In this document: positions 1-6,963 of the stretch, one piece after another
Numbering within the stretch: position 1 is the first letter of the stretch
How the letters are laid out: each line of letters opens with the position of its first letter
NCBI GenBank assembly: GCA_937900575.1
Contig: CALCEI010000074.1
Span: 1 to 7,156 of the forward strand
DNA: 7,156 nt
Direction of reading: 5' to 3'
From: an uncultured Clostridia bacterium
Lineage (GTDB): Bacteria; Bacillota; Clostridia; Christensenellales; UBA1242
Program-made: the position numbers and the translations under genes
The notes under the pieces: generated by a model
Databases searched by the model: none
The model's input: the letters and a program-made list of their open reading frames with translations, nothing else
Told to the model about the DNA's origin: nothing

Positions 1-3000
1 CCAAAACATATTTTGTTCGTACAATAAAAAATTTGTCTATATCGTCAACTTTAACCTTTTTTATTGAAACATAATCAGGGGTCTCGCCAACAAATTCTGC
101 ATCTAATATTGTACCAGCAAATGGTGGAAGATATCCATTTTCATTTGTAGGATCATCAAAATATTCGTTTGTTAATTTCTTTGCATAATGGCCATTTTCC
201 ACATTTTCTTGATAATATGTAACCTTCTCTGATTCTTCTTCTGATTGAATCAATTTTTTCATACTTTCATTTACAGGCATAATGTAAGCAACAATACGTC
301 CTGCATTAAAGATTGCATTTCCTTTTTGGTATACAACGGCAATTATTAAATTGTAGAAGCCATTTTCTGCCACCAAGGATAATTTTCTAACTTCTGTATT
401 TAAGATGTTTCCATCAGCAAATTCGTATTTTGTGCCGTCAAGTTTTGTTGCGCTAAGAAGATAGAATTTTACATTGTCAATGTTATCACTTGAAATTGGT
501 GGGATTGTTTCGGTAATATCGTTCAACTCTGTGTTAATAAATTTTGTTTCATTAAGCACAACACCTGTGTAATTTTTGTTTATCACAAATTGATTATTGC
601 TTGAAACACTTGAGTTTGAATCCTTATATAGATATACGAAATAGTAATCAAAGTTGCCTAATGTGGTTGTAACTTTGATGATGATGTAGGTGTATGCTCC
701 ACCTGTAATTCCGTCTGCTTTAAATTTGATGGAATTGTCGTTAACTTTTTCTATGTTCCTGAAGTATGAGCGACCAAAACTTGAAATATCCCAATAGGCA
801 ACTGCTTCTACGTCTCCTAATGCGTCATCAACAACCTGACCATCTCTGTCTGTTATTTTTGCACGGGTTAAGAACATATCACTGTCATAGCCAAATGTAA
901 TTGTTGAGCCAGCCAAAACAGGTTCGTAAACAATTTCGCCAAGTTTGTTGCCATATAAATTAAAGAAGGATTCTTTTTCTTGCACAGTTTTAAACACCAA
1001 ACTGTTGCTTACACCTTGCAAGTTCGTTGTTAAATCGTTAAATGGATAAACAAAGGTTAAGTCTTGTTCGTTTAAAACCACCAATGTCTTGCTGAAGGAA
1101 TATTCAACACCGTCCATATAGGTGATTTTATAGTCGATTCTAATTTGAGTTGAATCGCCAACAAATTCTGTAAAGCGTGCAACAACTTTTCCGTCTTTTG
1201 TGCTTTGTGTGTAACCATGGCCTTTGATGCTTGAAAAGTCATCTGTAAATGCATCTTTATTTGATGCATCTGTTATGACAAGTGATTTTACATTTGATGC
1301 AAATTCTTGGCCACTAATATCAAGAACGTCATTTATCAAATCGAAATCTTTGTTTGTAATTGCTTCGTTTTCTTCAAATGGTGGAAGATAAGGTTTGATT
1401 GCAATTGCTTGTGCTGGTGTGTAATTATAAACTAACACCTTGCTGTTATCTGTACCATTAAAGAACGTGAAAGTAAAACATGATGGAACATATTCTGAAT
1501 TTATGTTTTTGCCGTCTGCACTTTCAACTTTAAACTTGCCGTCTACTGTAACAACAAATTTTAAACCTGCAACGTCTGTTTCAATGGATTTAAGTTTTTT
1601 GTATGTTTCGTCGTTGTAAGTTACAAAAGAATCTGTTTCTTGCATTGCAAGAATTGATTTAACTTCATCATCAATTTCAACATTTTCAACTTTATACTTG
1701 TTTTTGGTTGTTACATCAACACTACCCAAGCAAAGTGAATTGTTGAAATAAACATCAATTGTTTCTTCATGCCCTGCAGATTGCAAGTTTTCAATCCATT
1801 TTGTTGCTTTGTTTTCAACATCAATTAAACTGTCTTCTTGTGTTGTTCTGATTGTTATGTTTTCATAATCTGTAATTGGCTCTGCTGAATAGTAATCTGC
1901 TGAATATGTTGCATCGTTTTTACCATAAACAACTTCGTCTGTCTTATAACTTCTTAAAACAAACAAATCGCCATAACCAAATGATGAAGCAGATTCCAAT
2001 TCAACACCTTCATCTTTTTGTTGCAAAATTATGTTTGGAACAACCGTAACTTCAAAAGGAGTTTTAAGTTCTTCGCCATTATGTTTGAATGTGATTGTAT
2101 ATGTGCCAGCATTATCAAACTGATATTCACTTGTTGTAACTTGTCTATCATCTATGTAAACAGCAACATTGTTACCACCTTGCAAATTTAAAATTCTAAA
2201 CAAAGGATTCCCTTCATAAGCTGCACCTTTTGTTTGAACTTCGCCAAACAGATTGATTTTTGTGCCAGCATAAACAGTTGTATCTGACCAATTTATGCCG
2301 TGCTCTACGCTTATTAATGAACCAAACTTTAATGTTGCTTTTGCCTTTTCATTTGATGTAAGAACACTAAATTTAACTTCAATTTCCAATGGAACATTTG
2401 GTTTGTATTCTGTACGTGCAAATTTCCAATTTGCGCCATCTTTTCTTATTGTAAGAATTACGTTTTCTTCGCTTCCAAAGCAGATATCAAAACCATTTTC
2501 AACTGATTTTACATTTGTAACACCAGATTCACCATATTGTGTAATTTTAATGTCACTTGCTTTGATGCCAACAAAGGCAGTGTGTGAAAGTTCTGTTTCG
2601 TCATACTTATAACTAATGAATTCATTTGATGTTACACTTGAAGCAGGTGTTGATGGGTCCCAATTGTTTACATCAAAACTGAAGTTTTCTTTTGCTGTAA
2701 CAACAACTTTAATATATCTAGATACGGCTGAACTTACAACTATGTATGTTTCGCCAACTCCAGAAATGTTGATGCCGGTAACTTCACCGTCTATGCTTCC
2801 ATCGTCATATACAAAACTGAACACATCTGAACTGCCGTCTTTTGTGCTGTATGTAAGTTTGTGGCCGGTTACAAGCATTGGCAAACCAACAAAACCCTTT
2901 GTTGTACTTTCTTTACAGTCCTTGTTGAAAATTGCTTTCAAACTATTTAAATCTTCGCCTGATAAATCGAATTTATCAATTTTCCAATTATAATCATAAC

Positions 3001-5782
3001 TTTGTTTATCTTTTGAAATTGAAATTTCAATTTCAAGTTTGATATCACTAGTTTCAATATCTTCAATTTTTTTAATCAATTCAACAGCATTATCCAAATC
3101 TGTATTGGATTTTTTGTATCTAATATCCGTTGCATCTGTGCTTAAAATTGTAATTTTGTCAGATTCAATAATTGTGTTGTTATAATCCAAACACAAACGG
3201 AAATATTGTCCATCTGAACTAACTCCATTTGTAATAAATGCCAAAGTTAATGTTTCTGTTTCTGCATCGTAACTTGAATTATCCAAATCAACATAAATTT
3301 TTATGTTTTCCTTGCCGGTTTTGCCTGTTGCATTGTAAGAAGCAAAGTATGCAAAATTGCTTAAGTTTCCACCAAGCATGTTATAAATGTTATCCAACAT
3401 GCCTTTTACATTAGATTTTACTGAGATGCTATATCCAAAATCTGCTTTATTGTTTGCATTGTAAATTTTAATGCCCGATTCTTCTTTTATTACATAATTT
3501 GGGTCAACTGCAGTATAGTTAAAGGTTAAATTGTTAAGCAATTCATATTGTGGTGTAACTTTAATTGGTCTTGTAATGAATTCTTTTGCAACAATTTTGC
3601 TCATATCCTTATCTGACAATCCATCAATTGTTTGGGTTGTTGTTTTGCCATATGCATTTTTAAGTTGCAAAACATAAAGTGTAGTTTGCTTGTCTGCACC
3701 TTTTTTAACTTTAACTTTGTTTACAAAATGTCCGTTTGCATCTTTGTAGCCAACCAAAACGTAAGTTGCATCTCCAATTGTAAAGGTATAATCTGCCAAA
3801 GTTTCAACACAAACATTGCTTTGTTCTGTTACAAACACACAAGATGTGTAACTTGGATTAGTGTGAGCATAGATATCAATAATTTCTTCAAATGCCAATT
3901 CGCCATATTCGGCTTTGTCATCACCTGACTTATCCAAATTGTAAGTTACAGGCAAAATGTATTCGTGTGTACCGGATTCGTCATTTACGTATCCAAACTC
4001 GTTTAATTCAACGGCATCAACGGAAACATCTGAGCATGCAAATTTATATGCAAATTCTGCATCTTCAAGATTTACAATAAACAAACCTAATTTAAGTGTT
4101 TCGTGTTCTTTTGCATTGCTTACACTCTTTGCAATAATATTCCAACTCTTTGCTTTATCCGTTGTTCCTGCAATTTGGCTTACGCTATATTCAAATTCGG
4201 TTGCAGGTCTATAAGTTAAAGTGTCTGCGTTGTAATAGTAGAAACTGAAATAACTTCCTGTTTTTAAAACGTCCATTGAATTTTTGGCTGAAGACATTGT
4301 CAGAACAACTTGACCAACTGTGGAATTGTAGTAATCTGTATATGGTTCTGGATATCCATCGTCATCCTTATCTTCTTCGTATTCAATTGAAATGTTTTTA
4401 ACAAGTTTCCTGTTTCCTGGCAAGGTTACATCTTTTCCTTCAAATTTTCCAAAATTAATTGTGTAAAGTTTGCCACCTTTTTCAAATGTTGCATAAGTTT
4501 TATCATCGCTTAAGACAATAATATCGCTGTTCTTTTCGTAAGTTAATGTTTTGCTTGAATCATCACCAACTGTAAACACAATTTGTTCAACACCCTTTAA
4601 GGCATTGTCTAAATTATTATTAAATTCAATTTCGTTGTAGCGACGTGAATCTTGGTTTCCTTCTTTAATTTCAAGTTTTAAGTTCCTGTTTATTTTACCT
4701 TGTTGTGCTGTATCTGAATTTAAAGAAATTTGCATGTTATCTGCATATAAATTTAAGCCAACACCATTATTGTTGAATTTTACATCTGTAACGTCTGAAC
4801 TTACAACAACAAATTCAACTTCCGTGTTTACCATTTTGCTTATACGTTCTTGAATGCTATCTTGTTGTGCACTTGGAGATTCTTCATAGTTTGTGCGTGC
4901 GTCGTATGTGTCAAACACTGCAATGGTAAAGCCTTTGTATTGTCCTGTTTTGGTTGCGCAAAAATAATAGCCATTTTCATCATGACCAATATATTCTTGC
5001 TCTGTGCAATCTTCAAGTTTTTTCCATGTTTCCAAAGCACCAACGCCTTCGGAGTCTTTTACCAAGTGGTAGGCTTCAACAACCTTTTTGCCAACTGTAA
5101 CGTCGTCCAAAATTTTGCCTGTGGTTGTTTTAATTGGTTCAAGTGCATAGTTTGCTTCACCTTTAACCATTGAACTTCTGTAGTTGAAATATACTTTATC
5201 TCCAACTGCAACTTGCAAAACTTGTTTATTGCTTTCTTCTGGAGTTTCGTCTACGTCTATATATACACCCTTAACCACTCTGTCAATCCAAACTGTAAAT
5301 GGTTTTTTTGTATCATAAAGGCCACTGCTATCTCTTGCTGTAAAACTTACTGAGCCAAAGGTGGATTTGCTTGCTTCGGTTGACAACACATCAGCATCTT
5401 TGTTTACACGATAATAAATTGTTTCATTGCAATTAACTTCATAACGGCCGTTACCATTTTTGGTTAATGCATTGCCATTTACATCACATAAGGTAATTAA
5501 GCGTGCAGGGTCAGTAACGGAAAGATAGCATAATTTTTGGTTAACTTCATAATCTTTAAATTCTTCACTATCATTGTAACCATGCAAAACAAATTCATGC
5601 AACTCGTTTTCATTTGAAGGGTCATATTCTATTTTGCAATTGGCATCAAATTCCAATCTTGTTGGATTAACTATCTTTTCATTAAATTTGCCCATCAAGG
5701 CCATAACACCAAAAACAGCACCGACAAAACCTAAAACCGATGCTATAACAACACTAATAATAATTGCAATCTTCTTTCCCAT
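1..5782 (-). CDS. Giant exported/membrane-anchored beta-rich surface protein, unknown function (C-terminus outside window)
   Basis: I read this frame codon by codon from the ATG at 5782-5780 to the left edge and found no stop, giving at least 1,927 residues. The start is set by AGGAAG at 5792-5787, four bases upstream. Residues 1-4 (MGKK) are followed by a hydrophobic segment at about 5-31 with a GxxxG pattern (G21, G25). It is either a signal anchor or a signal peptide cleavable near VMA at 26-28. The rest has no further obvious membrane segment and alternates short beta-strand-like blocks with N/D/G/T/S turns, as in stacked Ig-like domains. The clearest Ig-like module is residues about 1167-1249, ending GTYTITF...FEVTVVP. 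Likely domain junctions lie near 165-176, 318-336 and 1022-1035. A DxDxDG loop at 471-476 could bind calcium. About 14 cysteines are scattered. I recognise no catalytic motif and no named family. Adhesin, cell-envelope scaffold or polysaccharide binding are only guesses. Any C-terminal wall anchor would be outside the window. Confidence 0.93.
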   Translation of the reverse strand, partial: MGKKIAIIISVVIASVLGFVGAVFGVMALMGKFNEKIVNPTRLEFDANCKIEYDPSNENELHEFVLHGYNDSEEFKDYEVNQKLCYLSVTDPARLITLCDVNGNALTKNGNGRYEVNCNETIYYRVNKDADVLSTEASKSTFGSVSFTARDSSGLYDTKKPFTVWIDRVVKGVYIDVDETPEESNKQVLQVAVGDKVYFNYRSSMVKGEANYALEPIKTTTGKILDDVTVGKKVVEAYHLVKDSEGVGALETWKKLEDCTEQEYIGHDENGYYFCATKTGQYKGFTIAVFDTYDARTNYEESPSAQQDSIQERISKMVNTEVEFVVVSSDVTDVKFNNNGVGLNLYADNMQISLNSDTAQQGKINRNLKLEIKEGNQDSRRYNEIEFNNNLDNALKGVEQIVFTVGDDSSKTLTYEKNSDIIVLSDDKTYATFEKGGKLYTINFGKFEGKDVTLPGNRKLVKNISIEYEEDKDDDGYPEPYTDYYNSTVGQVVLTMSSAKNSMDVLKTGSYFSFYYYNADTLTYRPATEFEYSVSQIAGTTDKAKSWNIIAKSVSNAKEHETLKLGLFIVNLEDAEFAYKFACSDVSVDAVELNEFGYVNDESGTHEYILPVTYNLDKSGDDKAEYGELAFEEIIDIYAHTNPSYTSCVFVTEQSNVCVETLADYTFTIGDATYVLVGYKDANGHFVNKVKVKKGADKQTTLYVLQLKNAYGKTTTQTIDGLSDKDMSKIVAKEFITRPIKVTPQYELLNNLTFNYTAVDPNYVIKEESGIKIYNANNKADFGYSISVKSNVKGMLDNIYNMLGGNLSNFAYFASYNATGKTGKENIKIYVDLDNSSYDAETETLTLAFITNGVSSDGQYFRLCLDYNNTIIESDKITILSTDATDIRYKKSNTDLDNAVELIKKIEDIETSDIKLEIEISISKDKQSYDYNWKIDKFDLSGEDLNSLKAIFNKDCKESTTKGFVGLPMLVTGHKLTYSTKDGSSDVFSFVYDDGSIDGEVTGINISGVGETYIVVSSAVSRYIKVVVTAKENFSFDVNNWDPSTPASSVTSNEFISYKYDETELSHTAFVGIKASDIKITQYGESGVTNVKSVENGFDICFGSEENVILTIRKDGANWKFARTEYKPNVPLEIEVKFSVLTSNEKAKATLKFGSLISVEHGINWSDTTVYAGTKINLFGEVQTKGAAYEGNPLFRILNLQGGNNVAVYIDDRQVTTSEYQFDNAGTYTITFKHNGEELKTPFEVTVVPNIILQQKDEGVELESASSFGYGDLFVLRSYKTDEVVYGKNDATYSADYYSAEPITDYENITIRTTQEDSLIDVENKATKWIENLQSAGHEETIDVYFNNSLCLGSVDVTTKNKYKVENVEIDDEVKSILAMQETDSFVTYNDETYKKLKSIETDVAGLKFVVTVDGKFKVESADGKNINSEYVPSCFTFTFFNGTDNSKVLVYNYTPAQAIAIKPYLPPFEENEAITNKDFDLINDVLDISGQEFASNVKSLVITDASNKDAFTDDFSSIKGHGYTQSTKDGKVVARFTEFVGDSTQIRIDYKITYMDGVEYSFSKTLVVLNEQDLTFVYPFNDLTTNLQGVSNSLVFKTVQEKESFFNLYGNKLGEIVYEPVLAGSTITFGYDSDMFLTRAKITDRDGQVVDDALGDVEAVAYWDISSFGRSYFRNIEKVNDNSIKFKADGITGGAYTYIIIKVTTTLGNFDYYFVYLYKDSNSSVSSNNQFVINKNYTGVVLNETKFINTELNDITETIPPISSDNIDNVKFYLLSATKLDGTKYEFADGNILNTEVRKLSLVAENGFYNLIIAVVYQKGNAIFNAGRIVAYIMPVNESMKKLIQSEEESEKVTYYQENVENGHYAKKLTNEYFDDPTNENGYLPPFAGTILDAEFVGETPDYVSIKKVKVDDIDKFFIVRTKYVL
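3013..3036. repeat. 24-bp perfect palindrome inside the giant gene
   Basis: The 24 bases equal their own reverse complement; the core is GAAATTGAAATTTCAATTTC at 3015-3034. It lies in frame within the giant gene and encodes an alternating Glu/Ile/Ser strand (LEIEISIS). The palindrome probably arises from repeated GAA/ATT/TCA-type codons in a beta strand rather than from a protein-binding site. Confidence 0.6.
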
Positions 5783-5811
5783 TTTTCTTCCTAAACACTT
5801 TTAAGAAATTA

Positions 5812-5828
5812 CCTGCACCCCTGCAAGG
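5812..5828 (-). promoter_or_regulatory. GC-rich leader hairpin ahead of the giant gene
   Basis: On the minus strand CCTTGCA and TGCAGG pair as six base pairs with one bulged base around a GGGG loop. It is the only GC-rich patch in the leader and lies about 20 bases upstream of the ribosome binding site, where it could influence translation. The upstream CAAGC could pair with the same CCTTG arm as an alternative fold. It matches no riboswitch class that I recognise. Confidence 0.4.
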
Positions 5829-5841
5829 CATTTCGCTTGTT

Positions 5842-5864
5842 TGTATTATCTGCAAAATAATACA
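5842..5864 (-). promoter_or_regulatory. Leader stem-loop, 8-bp perfect stem, ahead of the giant gene
   Basis: TGTATTAT and ATAATACA form an uninterrupted 8-bp stem around a 7-base loop in the predicted 5' untranslated region. There is no T-run after it, so it is not a terminator. It may stabilise the mRNA or be part of a larger fold with the GC-rich hairpin downstream. The stem is AT-only, so its stability is modest. Confidence 0.4.
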
Positions 5865-5898
5865 TAATAAACAATCTTTCTTGTTATTTTCTTAAAAT

Positions 5899-5927
5899 AT
5901 TATATATTTTTAGAATATACGTGTCAA
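5899..5927 (-). promoter_or_regulatory. Perfect-consensus SigA promoter of the giant gene
   Basis: On the minus strand TTGACA (5927-5922) is followed after exactly 17 bases by TATAAT (5904-5899). Both hexamers are perfect matches to the housekeeping sigma consensus. Transcription should begin near 5892, giving a leader of about 110 bases before the ATG at 5782. The promoter lies just downstream of the ksgA terminator, so the giant gene is expected to be transcribed independently and possibly strongly. Confidence 0.85.
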
Positions 5928-5940
5928 ACAATTTTCCAAA

Positions 5941-5970
5941 CAAAAAAGGCCAAAGCATAAACTTTAGCCT
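5941..5970 (-). terminator. Intrinsic terminator of ksgA, overlapping its stop codon
   Basis: Minus-strand RNA forms a 9-bp stem, AGGCUAAAG with CUUUGGCCU (one U-G pair), around a UUUAUG loop, followed by a run of U at 5947-5942. The UAA stop of ksgA (5966-5964) lies within the upstream arm of the stem. The U-run follows only on the minus strand, so it should end leftward ksgA transcripts before the promoter of the next gene. Confidence 0.82.
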
Positions 5971-6767
5971 AATTTTTTTAATTTTTTAAACATCTCAACA
6001 AAGTGTGCTACGTCAATTTGCTCTGGTCGCACCGATTCTGGATAACCAAATTCTTTAACAACTTGCAAAACTTTATCTTTTTCATATAATTTTTTAAGGT
6101 TATTGGTTAAGGTTTTTCTGCGCATTGAAAATGAAGTGTGAACAAAGTTTCTAAAACCTTCAAAATCATCTATTTTATAGCGATTATGTGGTACAAGCAA
6201 GCATAAAGCACTATCAACTTTTGGGCTTGGTGTAAAACATTCTTTTTTTACAACTCTTGGCATGGTTACATCAAACAAACTTTGCAAAATTACACTTGTT
6301 ATTCCGTAATCTTTCGTGTTGCTTTTTGAAGCAAACCTTTCTGCCACTTCTTTTTGCACCAAAACAAGAATTGAAGAAAATTTTTGAAGGTTTTCAACAA
6401 GTTTAAAAATGATTGGTGTTGTGATGTAATAAGGTATGTTTGCAACCACTTTAAATTTTGTGTTTTTGGTTAAAATTTTGCTTAAATCTGCCTGCATAAA
6501 ATCTTCATAAAAAATTGTAACGTTACTATGCTCTTTTTCCACTATATCTAAGCGTTCTTTAAGGGTTTTGTCAATCTCAAAAGAAAGCACTTTTTTTGCC
6601 CTTTCACAAAGCACTTTTGTAAGTGTTCCTGCGCCGGCACCAATTTCCAAAACCACATCATCTTTTGTTACGCCACCATCGGTTGCAATTGCGTTCAACA
6701 AATTAAGGTCAAACAAAAAATTTTGACCCAAACTCTTTTTAAAATTTATATCCTTAACATTTTCCAT
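5964..6767 (-). CDS. ksgA: 16S rRNA (adenine(1518)-N6/adenine(1519)-N6)-dimethyltransferase
   Basis: KsgA/RsmA uses S-adenosylmethionine to dimethylate two adjacent adenines in the 3'-terminal hairpin of 16S rRNA during 30S maturation. The 267-residue protein is of normal family length. Visible features in order are KKSLGQNFL (10-18), the SAM-binding motif LEIGAGAGTLT (40-50), the acidic residue of motif II E64 (FEID), motif III D89 (YEDF), the catalytic NIPYYITTP (110-118), the FTPSPKVDSA segment (178-187) and the C-terminal SMRRKTLTNNL (214-224). No key residue is missing. The ATG at 6767 has AAAGGT six bases upstream, and the N-terminus aligns in length with the family. Macrolide-resistance Erm methylases are related, but the NIPYYITTP and FTPSPKVDS motifs, the full C-terminal domain and the housekeeping neighbour valS favour KsgA. 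Confidence 0.97.
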   Translation of the reverse strand: MENVKDINFKKSLGQNFLFDLNLLNAIATDGGVTKDDVVLEIGAGAGTLTKVLCERAKKVLSFEIDKTLKERLDIVEKEHSNVTIFYEDFMQADLSKILTKNTKFKVVANIPYYITTPIIFKLVENLQKFSSILVLVQKEVAERFASKSNTKDYGITSVILQSLFDVTMPRVVKKECFTPSPKVDSALCLLVPHNRYKIDDFEGFRNFVHTSFSMRRKTLTNNLKKLYEKDKVLQVVKEFGYPESVRPEQIDVAHFVEMFKKLKKLG

Positions 6768-6798
6768 TTTTTACCTTTTTGTAATTTGTTGAACTATC

Positions 6799-6827
6799 TT
6801 GACAAATTTGTGATTTTATTATATCAT
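6799..6827 (+). promoter_or_regulatory. Rightward SigA-like promoter (P1) upstream of the orphan terminator
   Basis: TTGACA (6799-6804), a 17-base spacer and TATCAT (6822-6827; 5 of 6 to consensus) would start RNA near 6834 toward valS. A strong terminator follows about 25-50 bases later, so most transcripts would end as a roughly 55-nt RNA unless read-through occurs. The -10 overlaps the leftward ksgA -10, so the two promoters could exclude each other. Confidence 0.55.
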
Positions 6828-6828
6828 A
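6818..6828 (-). promoter_or_regulatory. Extended -10 promoter of ksgA
   Basis: The minus strand reads TATGATATAAT, a perfect TATAAT (6823-6818) with the TATG extension typical of Gram-positive extended -10 promoters. The -35 position (6846-6841, TTTTCT) is poor, which the extension can offset. Predicted start is near 6811, giving a leader of about 44 bases before the ksgA ATG. Confidence 0.65.
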
Positions 6829-6856
6829 AAAACGTACAAAAGAAAAACAAAAGAAG

Positions 6857-6890
6857 AAAAAAGTTGGCCGACGTGCCAACTTTTTATTTA
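6857..6890. terminator. Bidirectional intrinsic terminator in the ksgA-valS divergent region
   Basis: GTTGGC (6863-6868) pairs with GCCAAC (6875-6880) around a 6-base loop CGACGT. The stem extends by five A-T pairs on both sides (11 bp in all) and carries T-runs on both strands: TTTTTATTTATTT rightward and TTTTTTCTTCTTTT leftward. The structure is strong for this AT-rich DNA. Neither neighbouring gene ends here, as both are transcribed away from it. It may end RNA from promoter P1, act as a valS attenuator, or insulate the two units. Confidence 0.75.
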
Positions 6891-6914
6891 TTTCATATAA
6901 GTAAATTATTTTAA

Positions 6915-6943
6915 TTGCATTATTTTTTTTGTTGTGTTAGAAT
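6915..6943 (+). promoter_or_regulatory. Candidate proximal valS promoter (P2), extended -10
   Basis: TGTTAGAAT (6935-6943) is an extended -10 (TAGAAT, 5 of 6) with a weak TTGCAT (6915-6920) 17 bases upstream. The predicted start near 6950 leaves a leader of only about 14 bases, just enough to contain the AGGAG ribosome binding site. Being downstream of the terminator, it could drive valS even when P1 transcripts stop early. Confidence 0.5.
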
Positions 6944-6963
6944 TAACAAGTTTTAGGAGAATT

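Noticed and set aside
1072..1269. Minus-strand 65-codon frame
   Set aside because: It is out of frame with the giant gene, which reads straight through, and it has no ribosome binding site.
2295..2993. Two adjacent plus-strand frames of 105 and 125 codons
   Set aside because: They lie opposite the giant gene, have no convincing ribosome binding sites, and their serine/phenylalanine/leucine-rich translations are what the antisense of a beta-rich, A-rich gene yields.
3013..3036. Perfect 24-bp palindrome as a possible protein-binding or replication site
   Set aside because: It is fully explained by in-frame codons for an alternating Glu/Ile/Ser strand in AT-rich coding DNA, and no second copy was seen in the window.
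3632..4214. Overlapping plus-strand frames rich in Cys/Phe/Ile
   Set aside because: They overlap each other and the giant gene on the opposite strand. The composition reflects antisense reading (e.g. AAC/GCA codons reversed), and no start signal or domain is visible.
4840..5173. Frames of 67 (minus) and 107 (plus) codons over the same stretch
   Set aside because: Both are shadows of the giant gene, which is continuously open here in a different frame with a coherent beta-rich translation.
5799..5897. 10-bp inverted repeat (TTTTAAGAAA and TTTCTTAAAA, 79 bases apart) bracketing the giant gene leader
   Set aside because: It is AT-only, and the distal arm partly precedes the predicted transcript start, so pairing in RNA would be incomplete. 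Chance is likely.
6723..6914. Plus-strand 63-codon frame across the ksgA start and the divergent region
   Set aside because: It is antisense to the ksgA N-terminus, crosses two promoters and the terminator, and gives a low-complexity Lys/Phe/Leu translation without a ribosome binding site.
6834..6963. T-box leader for valS
   Set aside because: The region lacks a T-box sequence (AGGGUGGUACCGCG-like) and is too short for a specifier stem plus antiterminator.
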